From Rallus limicola (lineage: Eukaryota > Chordata > Aves > Gruiformes > Rallidae), in the NCBI GenBank assembly GCA_022605955.1, contig JAKCOZ010000032.1, forward strand, positions 3,596,001 through 3,660,000: a stretch of 64,000 nucleotides of DNA, read 5' to 3'. A program made the position numbers and the translations under genes. Every line of letters starts with the position of its first letter. Position 1 is the stretch's first letter. A model generated the notes under the pieces. That model saw nothing but the letters and a program-made list of their open reading frames with translations. It was not told the origin of the DNA and did no database searches. Shown piece by piece: positions 38,038-49,570 of this stretch.

Positions 38038-41000
38038 AAGGAACAGAGGACTAGAGGTTAATGAGGTATTTAAAACAAGAAATAGGAATTCATGCTTCTA
38101 CTTGCATTCTCTAAATTATTTTACACCACATTGTGCATCACGCCTGTGGGTCTCCCATTCTGAGATTACTCCTGTGACTTAACACTTTGAAATCAATCTC
38201 AGCATGTCTGTCAATGATGGAGAAAAAACCTCCAACAAATTCAATGTCATCGATTAGACCTGAAAACAAGCGGGTTTAGGTTCCTTCCACACACAAAACA
38301 CACAAGTGGAACTCAGCTGCCACACCAAAAAGAAATAAGATTTGAAAATAAGACCTTGTTTCACTTGGTGTATGAATCAGGCATATTAAGCAGATACACT
38401 ATGACACAGATCCTAGACTTAACACACTTGCATATGCATCAATGACAGCAATATTGTATACTCCTCTGTTTCAAACAAAGCCGGCTTCACTGTCCTTAAT
38501 CTGCAATTATACTGCTGTCCTCTCCCTCATCCTATAAAGGAAAAAGAAGGAAAAAATGGACTAGATAATTAGAGATTTCAAGAACTTTTTCAGTGAATTG
38601 TCAAAGTTAAAACTTTGAAAACACAACATCTAGTGCTTGTGGCACTCCAGAGCATATCAACAGCCCTCCTACACTCAAGAACTGATGAAGAAACACCAAC
38701 TCAATCTGTAGAAACAGTACTCAAATGCCCTAATATCCTTAAGTGATCCTTGCTGTAGGGCAAGTCCCCCCTCAGTAAAGGCAGTCACAATTTCAGGGGT
38801 GGAAACTCAGTGTCAACCAAATTGAAATGCACATGTACCATCTACTCTCTGTGTAAAACGGTGGTCTAATCACAAAGCAAGACAAATACAAAAAGCCTGC
38901 AATACGTACTGCAAGTAATTTGTCCGTAGTGATAATTCTGTGTTTGTCCATGGAGAGACCAAGTGTCCATTGAGCAAGACTTCAGCATTTAGTCTTTTGT
39001 AATGAATCGAAAATAATGCAAATTCATCCTTCATGTGGAATGGACAGATGGATCCCACATGTAGGCCTGCCTCACCTAGACATGCTATTGCAGTTTCACC
39101 ACTGGAGCTGTGTGATTCTCAAGAAATGTCTGAAGGACAATATAAGCATAGCATCTTCTCAGACCATAAGCAGCACTGGAGCATTTATGTGGATTATACC
39201 CAATTCATAACCCGCAAGATTTATCAAAGAAATTCTAGGAACCATTGAGAAAAGGAAGACCCTAAAACCACCAAGCAATCAGCACAGCTATTAATCTTCA
39301 CTTCAATAACAAAAAACAAAGCCTAAAACCCCACTCCCTACACCAAAGTTTTTCCCACTAGAGGCAACAACACATGAATAATTCACATCAAACCAGCTGA
39401 GCTTCCTAACTAAATCTTCAAGATTGTGCATGCTTTTCCCCTAGTTCCCTTCAAAAGCCTTCCCATTATATTTGCAGAGCTGACAGTATTGCTTATGCTC
39501 CCAGATTATCACCTACTGAGATCAATGAGTTTTATTTAGACCCTGAAATCACTTGGAGCTTTGCAGCTGGCAGAGGATCTTTTCTTTAGCTTGCCCAACT
39601 GCTTGAAGAGGCACGGAGTAAAAAGGGAATTGCAAAACTGAACGTTGTTCTAACCAGAATGGATCATGCCAACGTTAAGACAATGTGTACACCTTTTTGT
39701 AAGCTGGGGACATTAGCACAGAGAAGAAAGGTGTTCTCTAGAATCCCTGAAGTCATTTAGTCCCTTTTCAAATCAACTGGACTCAGGCTTGAGTCACATC
39801 TACCATTAAGATTAAGAAGACTATATGCCACCTGTTGGTGCTTTGGACAGCAAAGGCTACACCCTGAATCTACAAGGTTTTCCTGCTTGCAGCCAAGGCA
39901 GGTGGATGCTGCTCAAAGCCTTTAGCAATCTGACATCTCCAAGTGAAACCAAAACGGAGCTCTGAAGTGGACAGTGAAGTAAGGATTCCCACTACATGAT
40001 CTCCTGACCAGCTCCATACAAACCAATAGAATCCCACTCAGATTTATAGTATTATATCAAAAGAATGTAACTGGAGCAGAGAGGACCACTTGAAGAACAT
40101 TCTTACAGATGTACAGCAAAAGCCAAACATCACCCTGACTGATGACAACATATAAAGTTTTCAATCATATACTTCACACTGTTTCAATGACTATAAGGGA
40201 ATAAAAGCATAATACACTTGACCAAATTTTATCTCACATTCAACCAGCTCTAGTTCAGTGAAACATTAATTTTGTTTATCCGTCTGAAATAATGAAAATT
40301 AACTGTGCATTTCAACTTAATTGCAACTGCAGTCTTCATGAGGGTTTTTTATATATCTGAAGTACCTGCTACCACATAAAGTTTTCATAAAATACTGAAA
40401 TGTGTGAAGAAATGGACTTGTGCTCTCAGTTCTTATCTTATGAGTTAGCTTAGACATTACCCTATAGAGTTGCTCCAGTCCCTAAGCCACCTCCCCACTG
40501 CTACTTTTAATGAGAATACTTAGTTTCAATATTAGTTTACAGCATGTGCAATCTGACATCTTCAATATACAAAGTACAAAATGTGATTATTCCATAATAT
40601 GACACTGCCTATTAGAAATGAAAGAAATACCAGTTAATGTGAATTGTATTGCTAATTTACATCTACATATAGCTTATTAACTGCTGCTGGTTTCTCAGCT
40701 GGGTAGGCAAGATAGGAAATGTTTTGATTTATGTAATAATTAGAGTAAGACCAGGGGTTCTTTCCATATTGGAAGTACATTTCTTCTTTGAAGAGTGACT
40801 TTTTAGACAAAAGTCTTACAGATTCCATAATTCTTTCCTAAATACTGAGAAATGGTTTCTCTCTCAAACACTGAGAAACAGTTGTGTTTGCAATGAAAAT
40901 TTCTTTTCCTAATTTTAAATCTGTAGCTTCAATCAAAATCAAACTGAGTTTGCTACTTCTCATGATACTACAACTCCAGTGCAGGCAAAATTACATCATT

Positions 41001-42549
41001 TTGGAAAAAAATATATCTCTGTTTACAGACGTTGGGCTCATCTGAAGTCTGGATATTCAATGACATAAAAAGAAATTATCACAGTCAGGAAAACAGAATG
41101 CACACATCCTTCACCTAGATACTTATTCACAGATGGTTTAGATTGGTTTGCTCCATGACAGAAAAACAATTACAAAGCCAAATATTGAGAATTTTACTCA
41201 GGGTCTCTACTGGAAATAATTTACCATGAGATTCAAAAATTCATGGTATTGAAGCAGGTAATTTGAGAAAGTGTGAACACAATAACAGAGTTAAAGATTA
41301 CAAGATTACTCCTCCGGGACGAGTAGGGGTTTATTCAGTAATTGACCTTTCATATCTGTATTTATGAATGTAAGAAAACTACCCACATTAAAGATCAAAC
41401 TCCTGTTTGGGCTTTTAGGATGCCTTGCACAACCCAGCCCTCCTTCTGCTTCTCACTACCACCTTCCATCAGGACACCTGGGATTGAGACAGCGTGTGCT
41501 GCCAGTCCACACGCACTGCTATGTTTTTAGCAGCTCTGTGAAGTCTGTATTCAGAAGCAAAAGAGTATTTTTGAGTATTAATTAAAAAAAAAAAAACAAT
41601 TGGAAGAGCTTATAATCAAGAGGTAGGTTTCATTATTTCAGAACATATATAACATGTAAATGAATAAGGGAGGGAAAGTTCTTTGTCTCATTCTGTCAGG
41701 ATGCCATTACAACTACCTAGTACCTACTGGTTCATACCAAAATGTTCTTCTCTCCAGATGGGTCTCACACCTCTTTATACTTCAGTGATGCCAATTGCAG
41801 ATTACATTTTACAGAAATACAACTACTTTCAGCTCGCAAGAGTAAGTGCCCTAAGCAGGCCAAGCTTGCAGTCTTCTGCCTGTGAGCCTTTCCTTTGATG
41901 CCGTCCAACCCTCTAGCTACCCCACAGCCTATTCTGTTCCACAATTTACACAGAATTCATCCATCATTGTTTGCTGGGGAATTTGAAGGTATTTTCTGTT
42001 CTAGAGTAGTGACTTTGAGCAGAAACCATCTCATAAGAATATAACATGACTATGCAACAGAATACTGAGACTTTCCCAAACTGTAATTCCCACTTAAGCC
42101 ATTTCTATTGATACAGCAAAAGCAGTGATAACTGTCACAGGACCTCTTCAGTATTGGATGTTTTTTCTTTTCTTTGAAAGAATTCACAATTTGATTGACT
42201 TTAGCAGAGGGTTACCAAGTCAGGCAGTCCTGTACAGAAACCTTTTCAGAGTCACCTGTTTAATTCAAGCAATATGAAACAGAAATATGAATTTGAACTG
42301 CTTAAGCTTGCCAGAGAATCCTTCACATAATTCTCTAAGTTGGTTGATCTTTTGGGAAGTGCTTAAGTCTCTAAAACATATTTTTAAACTATAACGAGTT
42401 ACATCATCTGACATCCCATTTGATACTCCACAGATATATGGATCTCAGTTATAACACCACATCTGGCAGCCACTATTTCTGCACTATCTCTCCACATAAT
42501 CCCATGATAGGTAGTCTCCCCACATAGATATAAAAATTATTCATACCAC
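38038..42549. other. Unique non-coding DNA, 4.5 kb
   Basis: No gene or mobile element was recognised between the G run and the LTR target duplication. Open frames are at most 73 codons. A 12-base A run lies at about 41585-41596. Confidence 0.5.
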
Positions 42550-42554
42550 TTCCA
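42550..42554. repeat. Target-site duplication, left copy (ttcca)
   Basis: These five bases directly precede the LTR start and are repeated exactly at 43140-43144. Confidence 0.88.
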
Positions 42555-43139
42555 TGTCCTGGTTTCAGTCAGGACAGAGTTAACTTCATTTGTAGCAGCG
42601 GATGGAATGCTGTGTTTGGGAGTTACAATGAAAGCAGTGCTGAGAACACCCTGATGTTTCTAGTTGCAGTCAGACAGTCAAAGCCAGGACAGGTGACCCA
42701 GATGGGCCAAAGAGAGTATTCCATGCCAATTACGTCCTGCCCAGGATAACAGGGGGCTGATGGGAGGAGGAAGAGGGGCAGTTCCGGGACTCGTGGTTCT
42801 TGGGGGGGACGGTCGGGTTCCGGGACGGCTCTGGGTGGTGCGGCCTGAGTTGTGTGGTTGGGTGAGAAACTGCATTGGGTATCAATAGTTTCATATTCTT
42901 TTGCTCTAAAGTCCTGTGAGCATTGTTATATTTTATCTTTCTGTTATCTTAGTAAACTATCCTTATCCCAACCCACGGGCCTCTTAGTTTCTTGGTTTTG
43001 GAGTTATTTGCCCCTTCCTTTTCCCTTCCCTTGTTTCCCCCCCCCCCCCCCCCCCCCCTTCCCCTCTTCCCCTGCTCTTTTACTTTAAGGAGCAGGCAGC
43101 TGCGTGGATCTCGGCCCAAGCCGGGGTGAAACCACAACA
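42555..43139 (+). mobile_element. Solo LTR of an avian endogenous retrovirus (ERVL-like)
   Basis: This 585-base element starts tgtcctggtttcag and ends gggtgaaaccacaaca, with the TG...CA ends of a retroviral LTR and the same five bases (ttcca) on both sides. The order of parts fits a common avian LTR type: 'aggacagagttaac' near the start, 'aggacaggtgacccagatgg' about 140 bases in, a GC- and CpG-rich block (about 42780-42850), 'ttgggtgagaaactgcattg', 'agtaaactatccttatccc' near the polyadenylation region, 'aacccacggg', a 22-base C run (43037-43058) and 'ggcagctgcgtgg' near the end. Where related LTRs, as I recall them, have a TATA box, this one reads aggataac (42743-42750), so its promoter may be weak. 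No gag, pol or env sequence remains, so it arose by recombination between two LTRs. The ERVL label rests on the 5-base duplication and remembered terminal sequence and is less certain than the LTR call. Confidence 0.9.
43037..43058 (+). repeat. Poly-C run (22 C) inside the solo LTR
   Basis: This pure C run lies within a pyrimidine-rich part of the LTR (about 43010-43082). Related avian LTRs also have a homopolymer-rich patch at this place, so it came with the element and then varied by slippage. Confidence 0.85.
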
Positions 43140-43144
43140 TTCCA
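43140..43144. repeat. Target-site duplication, right copy (ttcca)
   Basis: These five bases directly follow the LTR end and match 42550-42554 exactly. Confidence 0.88.
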
Positions 43145-45291
43145 GAAAATCAATCTGAAAGTCCTATCAAACAAATTTACACAAATAATATCAGTTCATT
43201 TTTTGTCCCTCCTTCAATTTACCACATTTTCTTGAACAGCAGTATTCTTTTATCTTAAAAATATTCATAGTATTCAGACTTGATGGATATTTAACTTTCT
43301 TTTATTCCTATGCTTCAATTTATTTTCTTTCACATTTTTTCCCCTGTAGTTTCATACATTTACAATCAGCAGTTCCTTCAAGAAGGCATGATAACCAACA
43401 CAATTTCTTAGTAACAAGAAAGAGGATTTCTATTCTCTGAAAATTACAGCCTTATTTTTTCATAAAATCATTTCCCTTTGCATTTAGCTCACACATACAG
43501 CCAGTACGAATCATTTCCTCAGTAGAGAATCTAAGATGACAGTAAATGTGTTCATCCCAGTATGATTCCTGACACATGAGGAATGAACATGGGTTGTTGG
43601 CAACTATTGTTACCTCCACATATAAGGTTTAACTAGTCATTCTCAACTTTAAATTGTGAGTATAACACTAGCTGTATTCTACTGTAGAGAACAATTCTGT
43701 GTCCTCCCACCATCACTGCTCTGAACAGGTAAGATGGGTCAGAAAAAAAATGCTAGATTAACACTAAGTCATGTAATTCCATGATAGGTAAGAGCCAAAC
43801 GTCTTCATAACTGAAATGCTCAATCTGCCTTCAAGCGGAGACAGCTTTCCTAGGGACAACAGCAACCAAGACATACTATCTCAAGAAACCAAAGGCAGCA
43901 CAGACAACCAGAAACAATGTCCTACCTGCACACCCTGCTGGTGACATCTAAGTAACTGCGGGGTAACTTTTGGTGCCAACTTCATTTGACTTTTTATAAT
44001 GTCATTCACTCTCAATGCTTAAACAATGGAGAGGCTGGGTATCATACCATGTAAGGGGATATCCACAGCTGGGAAAGTGTGCTGCTTGGGGTCACAAAAC
44101 CACAGGCAAATGCAAAAGAACTGAAAGGGAAAAGACCGGTATGATCAGACATCACAGAGTCACTTTCACTATTACTTTCTCTGTCAAACTCCAGGGTTCA
44201 GAGACACCCCAGCAGGGAAGGGTTCCATTTGACCTACCCTGCCCTGCTGCCAAGCTTTGTGATAGGACAATTTTTGTGAGAATTATTTTGGTAGTGCTGC
44301 CGTCAGGCTTGGTTTGAAAGTCATTTCAGACCCAGAATCAAGAGACGACTTAATAAAGAGACATTAAACTCTGGAGCGAGTGGGATGTACCTGTCAGAAC
44401 TTCCACAGTGTTTCTGGAGGACTTCTTAGTTTGACTGTTTCCTAATACAAGCCAGCAATTAGTTTAATATTACTTACATAAGCACAGAAAACGTTGACTT
44501 TATTGCCAGTATCAATGAAAAATAAATAATTGTGCAAAGAAAACAGAACTTCTTTTTCTGTTAAGTTTTTTATTTTTTGGATCCATTTCTTAAAATCCTA
44601 GAAGTTTGGCACAAATTGCTTTCCTTCCTCTGGACTTGTATAGCATTAGCCTGAAGTTTTTGTTAGCAAAACACAAACTTTTCCAAGCCTCCTGGCATCA
44701 AGAAAATAGTTTAGTATGTCTGCTCAAACAAACAAAACAAACAAATTTATCAGCACAGCTGTGTTCAACAGCAAATGCATGCCTTGAGTTAGTTCTAGGC
44801 AAGACAGCCATCCCCAAAGGACTATTTTTAATAAAAAACAGTTGCTATAAAAACAAACTACAGTTCAACAGGCAGATAATGTAAAATCAAAGGAACGCTA
44901 TAAAGGACCAATTACATCCCCATATCTATCCAAGATTCAGAACACAAAATAACGTTTGTAGCTTTCAAAAAATGTGCAGGTAAAAGAATTTATTGCTAAT
45001 ACCTTTACTCTGAAGACCTCTTCTTCACAATTTAGCACTACATAGCTTTTAAAAATTTATTTGCTCCAGAGCTCAGGACAGCTTACATAAGAAAACTTCA
45101 AGGAAATGTCAAAAAACATTGTTAAATACCCAAACACTGAAAGCAGTCTGGATTCATACATCTTTAATAAACAAGAGAACTACTTCACAGTGTTCAGTTA
45201 AAAAAAAAGCAACCCAAACCCATAACTGCAGATGGTGTTATAAAAAAGGAATTGCAAGCAGAATCATTGCAGAAAAACTTAATTTGCATAC
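43145..45291. other. Unique non-coding DNA between two LTRs, 2.1 kb
   Basis: There is no trace of retroviral gag, pol or env, so the two flanking LTRs are not ends of one provirus; they also lie in opposite orientations. A 100-codon frame (44015-44317 plus) has no motif. An (AAAC)n patch lies at about 44725-44745. Confidence 0.6.
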
Positions 45292-45681
45292 TGTGGTGGT
45301 TCAGCCCCAAACAGTAGCTGAGCTCCACACGTCACTCGCTCACTCCCAGAGCGGACAGGAGAGTTTACCAACAAAATCACCATGAAAGAGGAACAATAAC
45401 AGCCCATAGAAAATCTCACTCACACAGAGCACCTTACCAAGCCACAGATAGCACAGGATACTGCATGTCACCAGAACCACTCTGATACCCCTGCCTCACT
45501 CAAACTGTCCTGGAGACAGCCCCTTTTATAGGGCAGTGATGCCAGGTGGTGTGGAAAGCAGCCTGGGCTAACTCAGCTCACCCGTGCTGACTGCTTGGGG
45601 AGGTTAACTCTGACCTGGCCAGAGCCGCGAGACACTCTGAAACAGAGATCAGTAACCTGGGTTCTGATCAGAACACACACA
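45292..45681 (-). mobile_element. LTR of an endogenous retrovirus, minus orientation
   Basis: On the plus strand the element opens tgtggtggttcagccccaaa at 45292; read on the minus strand this is the LTR end ...ggggctgaaccaccaca, parallel to the ...ggggtgaaaccacaaca end of the solo LTR at 42555. Further inside, the minus strand has 'gggagtgagcgagtgacg', then 'ggtaaactctcctgtccg' in the place of that LTR's 'agtaaactatccttatccc', and a TATA box (ctataaaagggg, TATAAAA at 45524-45530) at a promoter-like distance. The other end is unclear: I set it at about 45681, beyond a 14-base palindrome at 45661-45674. No target duplication was found there, so the 5' end may be truncated or mutated. No internal retroviral sequence flanks it. 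Confidence 0.72.
45661..45674. repeat. Perfect 14-base palindrome at the LTR edge
   Basis: The half-site gttctga is followed directly by tcagaac, near the presumed 5' end of the minus-orientation LTR. It may be a regulatory palindrome of the LTR U3 region or may have arisen by chance. Confidence 0.75.
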
Positions 45682-48600
45682 GGGTTTGGAATGCATCAGA
45701 AACTGCAAATGAAACATAGCGATGGTAAAACAAGATGGGCTAAATTGATATTCAGGCAAACACTCTAAGATTTAACCACGTGCAGAACACAAATCATGTA
45801 CAAGTTGATTATAGTACTATTATTCCATACTACTATTATTACATGCTGAAGCCAACTGATACTATGAATTTCAACTCTAAGTGCAAGGAGCATGTGATGT
45901 CTCTCTTCAGTCCTTCTGTTCTATCACTACTCATCTTGCATCAGTATATTTCCAGTCTTTGGATCACAGTTTAATAGCAGCTAATGGCCTTGTCTCTTCA
46001 GCACTGATGTATTAGGACAGACAACTAAAAAGCAGATTGCTCTGCATAGCACTTAACTGTGCTGAATTCAGTATCAAGCTGCTGTGCCGCTGAGCGATGA
46101 CCATTTGAAATCACAACTTGCTCTTCCTCACTGATTAAATTTTCTCACCACAGTTTCATCTCCAACAAAATCCTAAGCTTTTGATAGACCTGTCTGTAAT
46201 CTTAGGTTATAAAATAACCAAACAAAACCTCACCACCAAGCAAACAAAAAACTACTTTAAAATTGCTTCCACCATTTCTGATTCATTTGCTATGACAAAT
46301 CTTTCATATTTACACCCTTCCCTTTTTCATTTCTCTCTTAGCAGTAACTGTTAAAACACAGACAACTAAGCAGAACACTGATGGGACTCTGAAGATAGAG
46401 AAAAAAAAATAAAGTAGCACAAGTTATGGCTGGAAATGCCATGTTTTTAATCATGAATGGTGCTTACACACTCCTCACCTCAGTGTAACATACAATCAGA
46501 GCTACATGACTTCTTACCCAGGAATCCACTCTGCTCAATAATGCTTTGAGGATGTTGTGCAACAGATGTGACCACTAAGTCCATACTTGGTCTTGTTTGT
46601 GTTAAAATACCATTTCAAAACCAACCAACAACCAAAAACTGAAAGCCAAACACCACAAAGACTTCCAGATATTCCTTAAGTCCAACTAGTAAACATCAAG
46701 CTATTTACATCTGTGTTGATACAGGGCTGCTTCTTACAGGAATCAGCCTGTACTAAACTAGCACCATATCTGATGTGTAGCCATAAAATGAACTTCATAA
46801 GACCAGCAGCCTTGGAACAGGAATTGCTGGCTTGATTTATACAGCATTGACACATTCTTTATGCCTGGTATGTTTTGGGATTTCTCAAGCTTTCAAACTG
46901 TTTCAAGTAAAGTTGACATGGTCAAGAAGCTCACTCATCTGACAACTAGTATTGCCTGTGGAGACTTCCAGTGCAACAAATACTCAAAGGAACTTTGAAA
47001 CATGTCTGTTTCCAAGTAATTCTGGTATGCCAGTTGTGTTTGTTAATTCACAGGATGATATTAAGTGGAAGAAATGTTTAACAGTATCAATGCTGAAGGC
47101 CACCAGTATTCTGTAGAATGGGTTTTTTTTTTTGTTTTTTCCTTACATGGTTTTACATCTTCCAACAGAAGGAGGACCCAACCTCAATTTGATTTTGCAT
47201 GTACTACTACTATACAAATATTTTAAAAAAACAAAAATAAACTAAGCCCAAACAAGCAAGAAAAATGTGAATGTAGCAAGGAAAAAGAAATACACTATTT
47301 GCAAGATAATTCAGATTCTGTAACATTCTACCTAAACCAATACCAAAGAAGTCTGTCAGCTATTTCCCAAGTTGCTAAAAGATTTTTTTCCTTAGAGGTG
47401 AACTCAGACTTTCAGAACTTGTGACTAAACAATAACCACCAAAAAAGGTAGTAGCTTGGAAAATACGCAATAAATGTTGAGAATCCCAAGGTTGATATTA
47501 GTGCCTTCATGAGACTTAAATATAGGCTTACACAGGTTAAAAGTTGAAAGTCATTCTTGCAAATGAAATTTTTAGATTTTATAGGATGCTTGTTTTCTCA
47601 GTACTGCTTTCTATAGCTATTTAAGTCTCTCATACAGCAAAAAGTAGTTTCTTTGTTGATGAACTACAAGAGTTTTCTGCATAGAATTTTAGCTGTAAGT
47701 TCTAAAGCATATTAACTACAGTTGCTACCACTTCATGGTACTTAGAACAACTATACCTCTCTCAGAGTCTGTAATAAGAAAAACAAACACCGATTTCCAC
47801 TTTTATCAACTCACTTTCTTAAAAAAACAGCCGTGCTTTTTCCTACTGACGTTTACCTTCCAAACCTTGCATTTTTAAGGCTACATATGACCTATTCAAA
47901 ATACAAGAGAAGATATGCTAAGAGCACACAGCTACTCGGTGAAAAAAAGGGAATACTGTTAACTTAGCAGTAGTGCTTTGCCTTTAAAACCTTGTTGTTG
48001 TTGTTGTTGTTTGAGAAACATTAACAGAGGTAAACCTTTTACCAGCCATTTTCTAGCCAAGTACCATCAGGCTTGTGTAAAAAATTGTCCTTCCAAGATT
48101 AGGCAGAAGATATGTAAATTACCGCAGAAGCAGGACATAAATCAACTTACAGTGTCACATAACTTCTTTACTCAACATATTGTATTTACTGACTTTGTTA
48201 TTCAATGTTCCTTGAAGCAAGTGGAACTGCATTCCAAATTCAGAAAATTTTATTAAAGTTTTAAGACGCTGAAAGAATTGCACTTTGACTATCAGATGAT
48301 GGAGGCAAGATAAGGTGGAGCTTTTTTCCTAATAAAATGAGAAATGGAAAAATTAAGGAAGAAAGCACTAAACAGCAGTAAAAGCAAGAGTTAAAGGTAA
48401 ATACATTCACCTTAATGCAGTATTCACTATAAAAATAGTTGGTGAAGGAAACTGAGTAACTTTAAAATGAAGCAAGATGCTGTGCACTGATTAGACGTTT
48501 TATGCAAATTGGGTTCAATCGTTTTAATGTTTTCTGTAAGAGTAGCTAAAGAATTTCTACAAACGTAAGGCATCAACATGGAATCTCATAAGTTCCAACC

Positions 48601-49510
48601 CTGAGTTTTATTTAGGAATCTCTAGTAAGACTTGGAACAGGTACACACTACAGCAATGGTACTGCAGATTAAGTTGGCACTTTCAAAAGAAATTTTGAAG
48701 ACCAAATCAACAAACAGACCCAAGCAGAAGATACCCAAATGTAAAAAATTAAAATGTAGATATTCTTGACAGAGAAATATGGCCATAAACACATGCTAGC
48801 AACTACAGCCATGCCCACAGTACTTAGTCCTTCCCCAAATCAAGCAGGTAACTATTAGAGGCACACCCATTGAAGAAAGGGAGGCATTACCATCATGTTA
48901 CAGCTAATTTTGCATGACTGTATATTCACAGGCAGCCAACAAACTCATTACTTCCATGTGCAGACAATAAAAAGCAACATGATGCTGACGGCTACTGCTT
49001 GAATCTTGAACAGGAAAACTTGGGGCTGCTCTCAACTTTCAATTCCATGCTGCTTTTGAATGATATTCAGTCTGACTGCACTGACAGCTATTCTCAGCAT
49101 CTCTCTGGAGCCGAGTGCAGGCCAGTTTATCTGCTATCTGTCAGTAGTCACTTTCATTCTTATCTAAGGTTTCACAACTCACATGGCTCCCAGCCATCAC
49201 TATTTTCTGATCATTATTGTAACAGCCAGTTTTTAAATCCCAGAAATTAAAGTACTTCTATTTCACAAAAATCATAACTATCTTTTACGCAATCATTTTT
49301 CCATGGGTTGGGTAATTGACAAGAAAAGTTATCTAAAAATGAATTGTTCAAAGTCATTAATGACTTTCTGAAGTTTTAGTTTTAAACATTTCATACTGGA
49401 ATAGAAGTTTCTGCAACTTCTGGAACATCTAAAGTACACTTCACTTGAGGAAGAAACAAAATAACAGTCCTTGTATGTGGCATAATGCAATTTATAAATT
49501 ATGAAATCAA
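45682..49510. other. Unique non-coding DNA, 3.8 kb
   Basis: No gene or mobile element was recognised. It contains a (TTG)6 microsatellite at 47992-48009 and an A/C-rich patch near 46615-46660. Open frames reach 92 codons (47978-48256 plus, partly within the microsatellite) and show no motif. Confidence 0.5.
47992..48009 (+). repeat. (TTG)6 microsatellite
   Basis: Six exact TTG units are followed by tttg, a short trinucleotide repeat. Confidence 0.9.
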
Positions 49511-49570
49511 TTACAAAACATTACAGAAACACCATGATATAGGTGTTTCTGTAATGTTAATGTTTTGTAA
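49511..49570. repeat. Quasi-palindromic hairpin, 17 + 10 paired bases
   Basis: The inner arms are exact: aacattacagaaacacc (49517-49533) against ggtgtttctgtaatgtt (49542-49558), separated by an 8-base loop. The outer segment ttacaaaaca (49511-49520) pairs with tgttttgtaa (49561-49570). The outer and inner pairings overlap by four bases on the left and are offset by a short aa insertion on the right, so aatgtt occurs twice on the right arm. A single-strand copy would fold into a long stem. It could be a template-switch product, a small inverted-repeat element without recognisable ends, or a short hairpin RNA locus. Confidence 0.88.

Noticed and set aside
44015..44317. 100-codon frame between the two LTRs, considered as a retroviral remnant
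   Set aside because: No gag, pol or env signature (no protease, polymerase or zinc-knuckle motif) is present, and the LTRs lie in opposite orientations.
42555..45681. The two LTRs as ends of a single provirus
   Set aside because: They are inverted relative to each other, differ strongly in sequence, and the first has its own target duplication on both sides.
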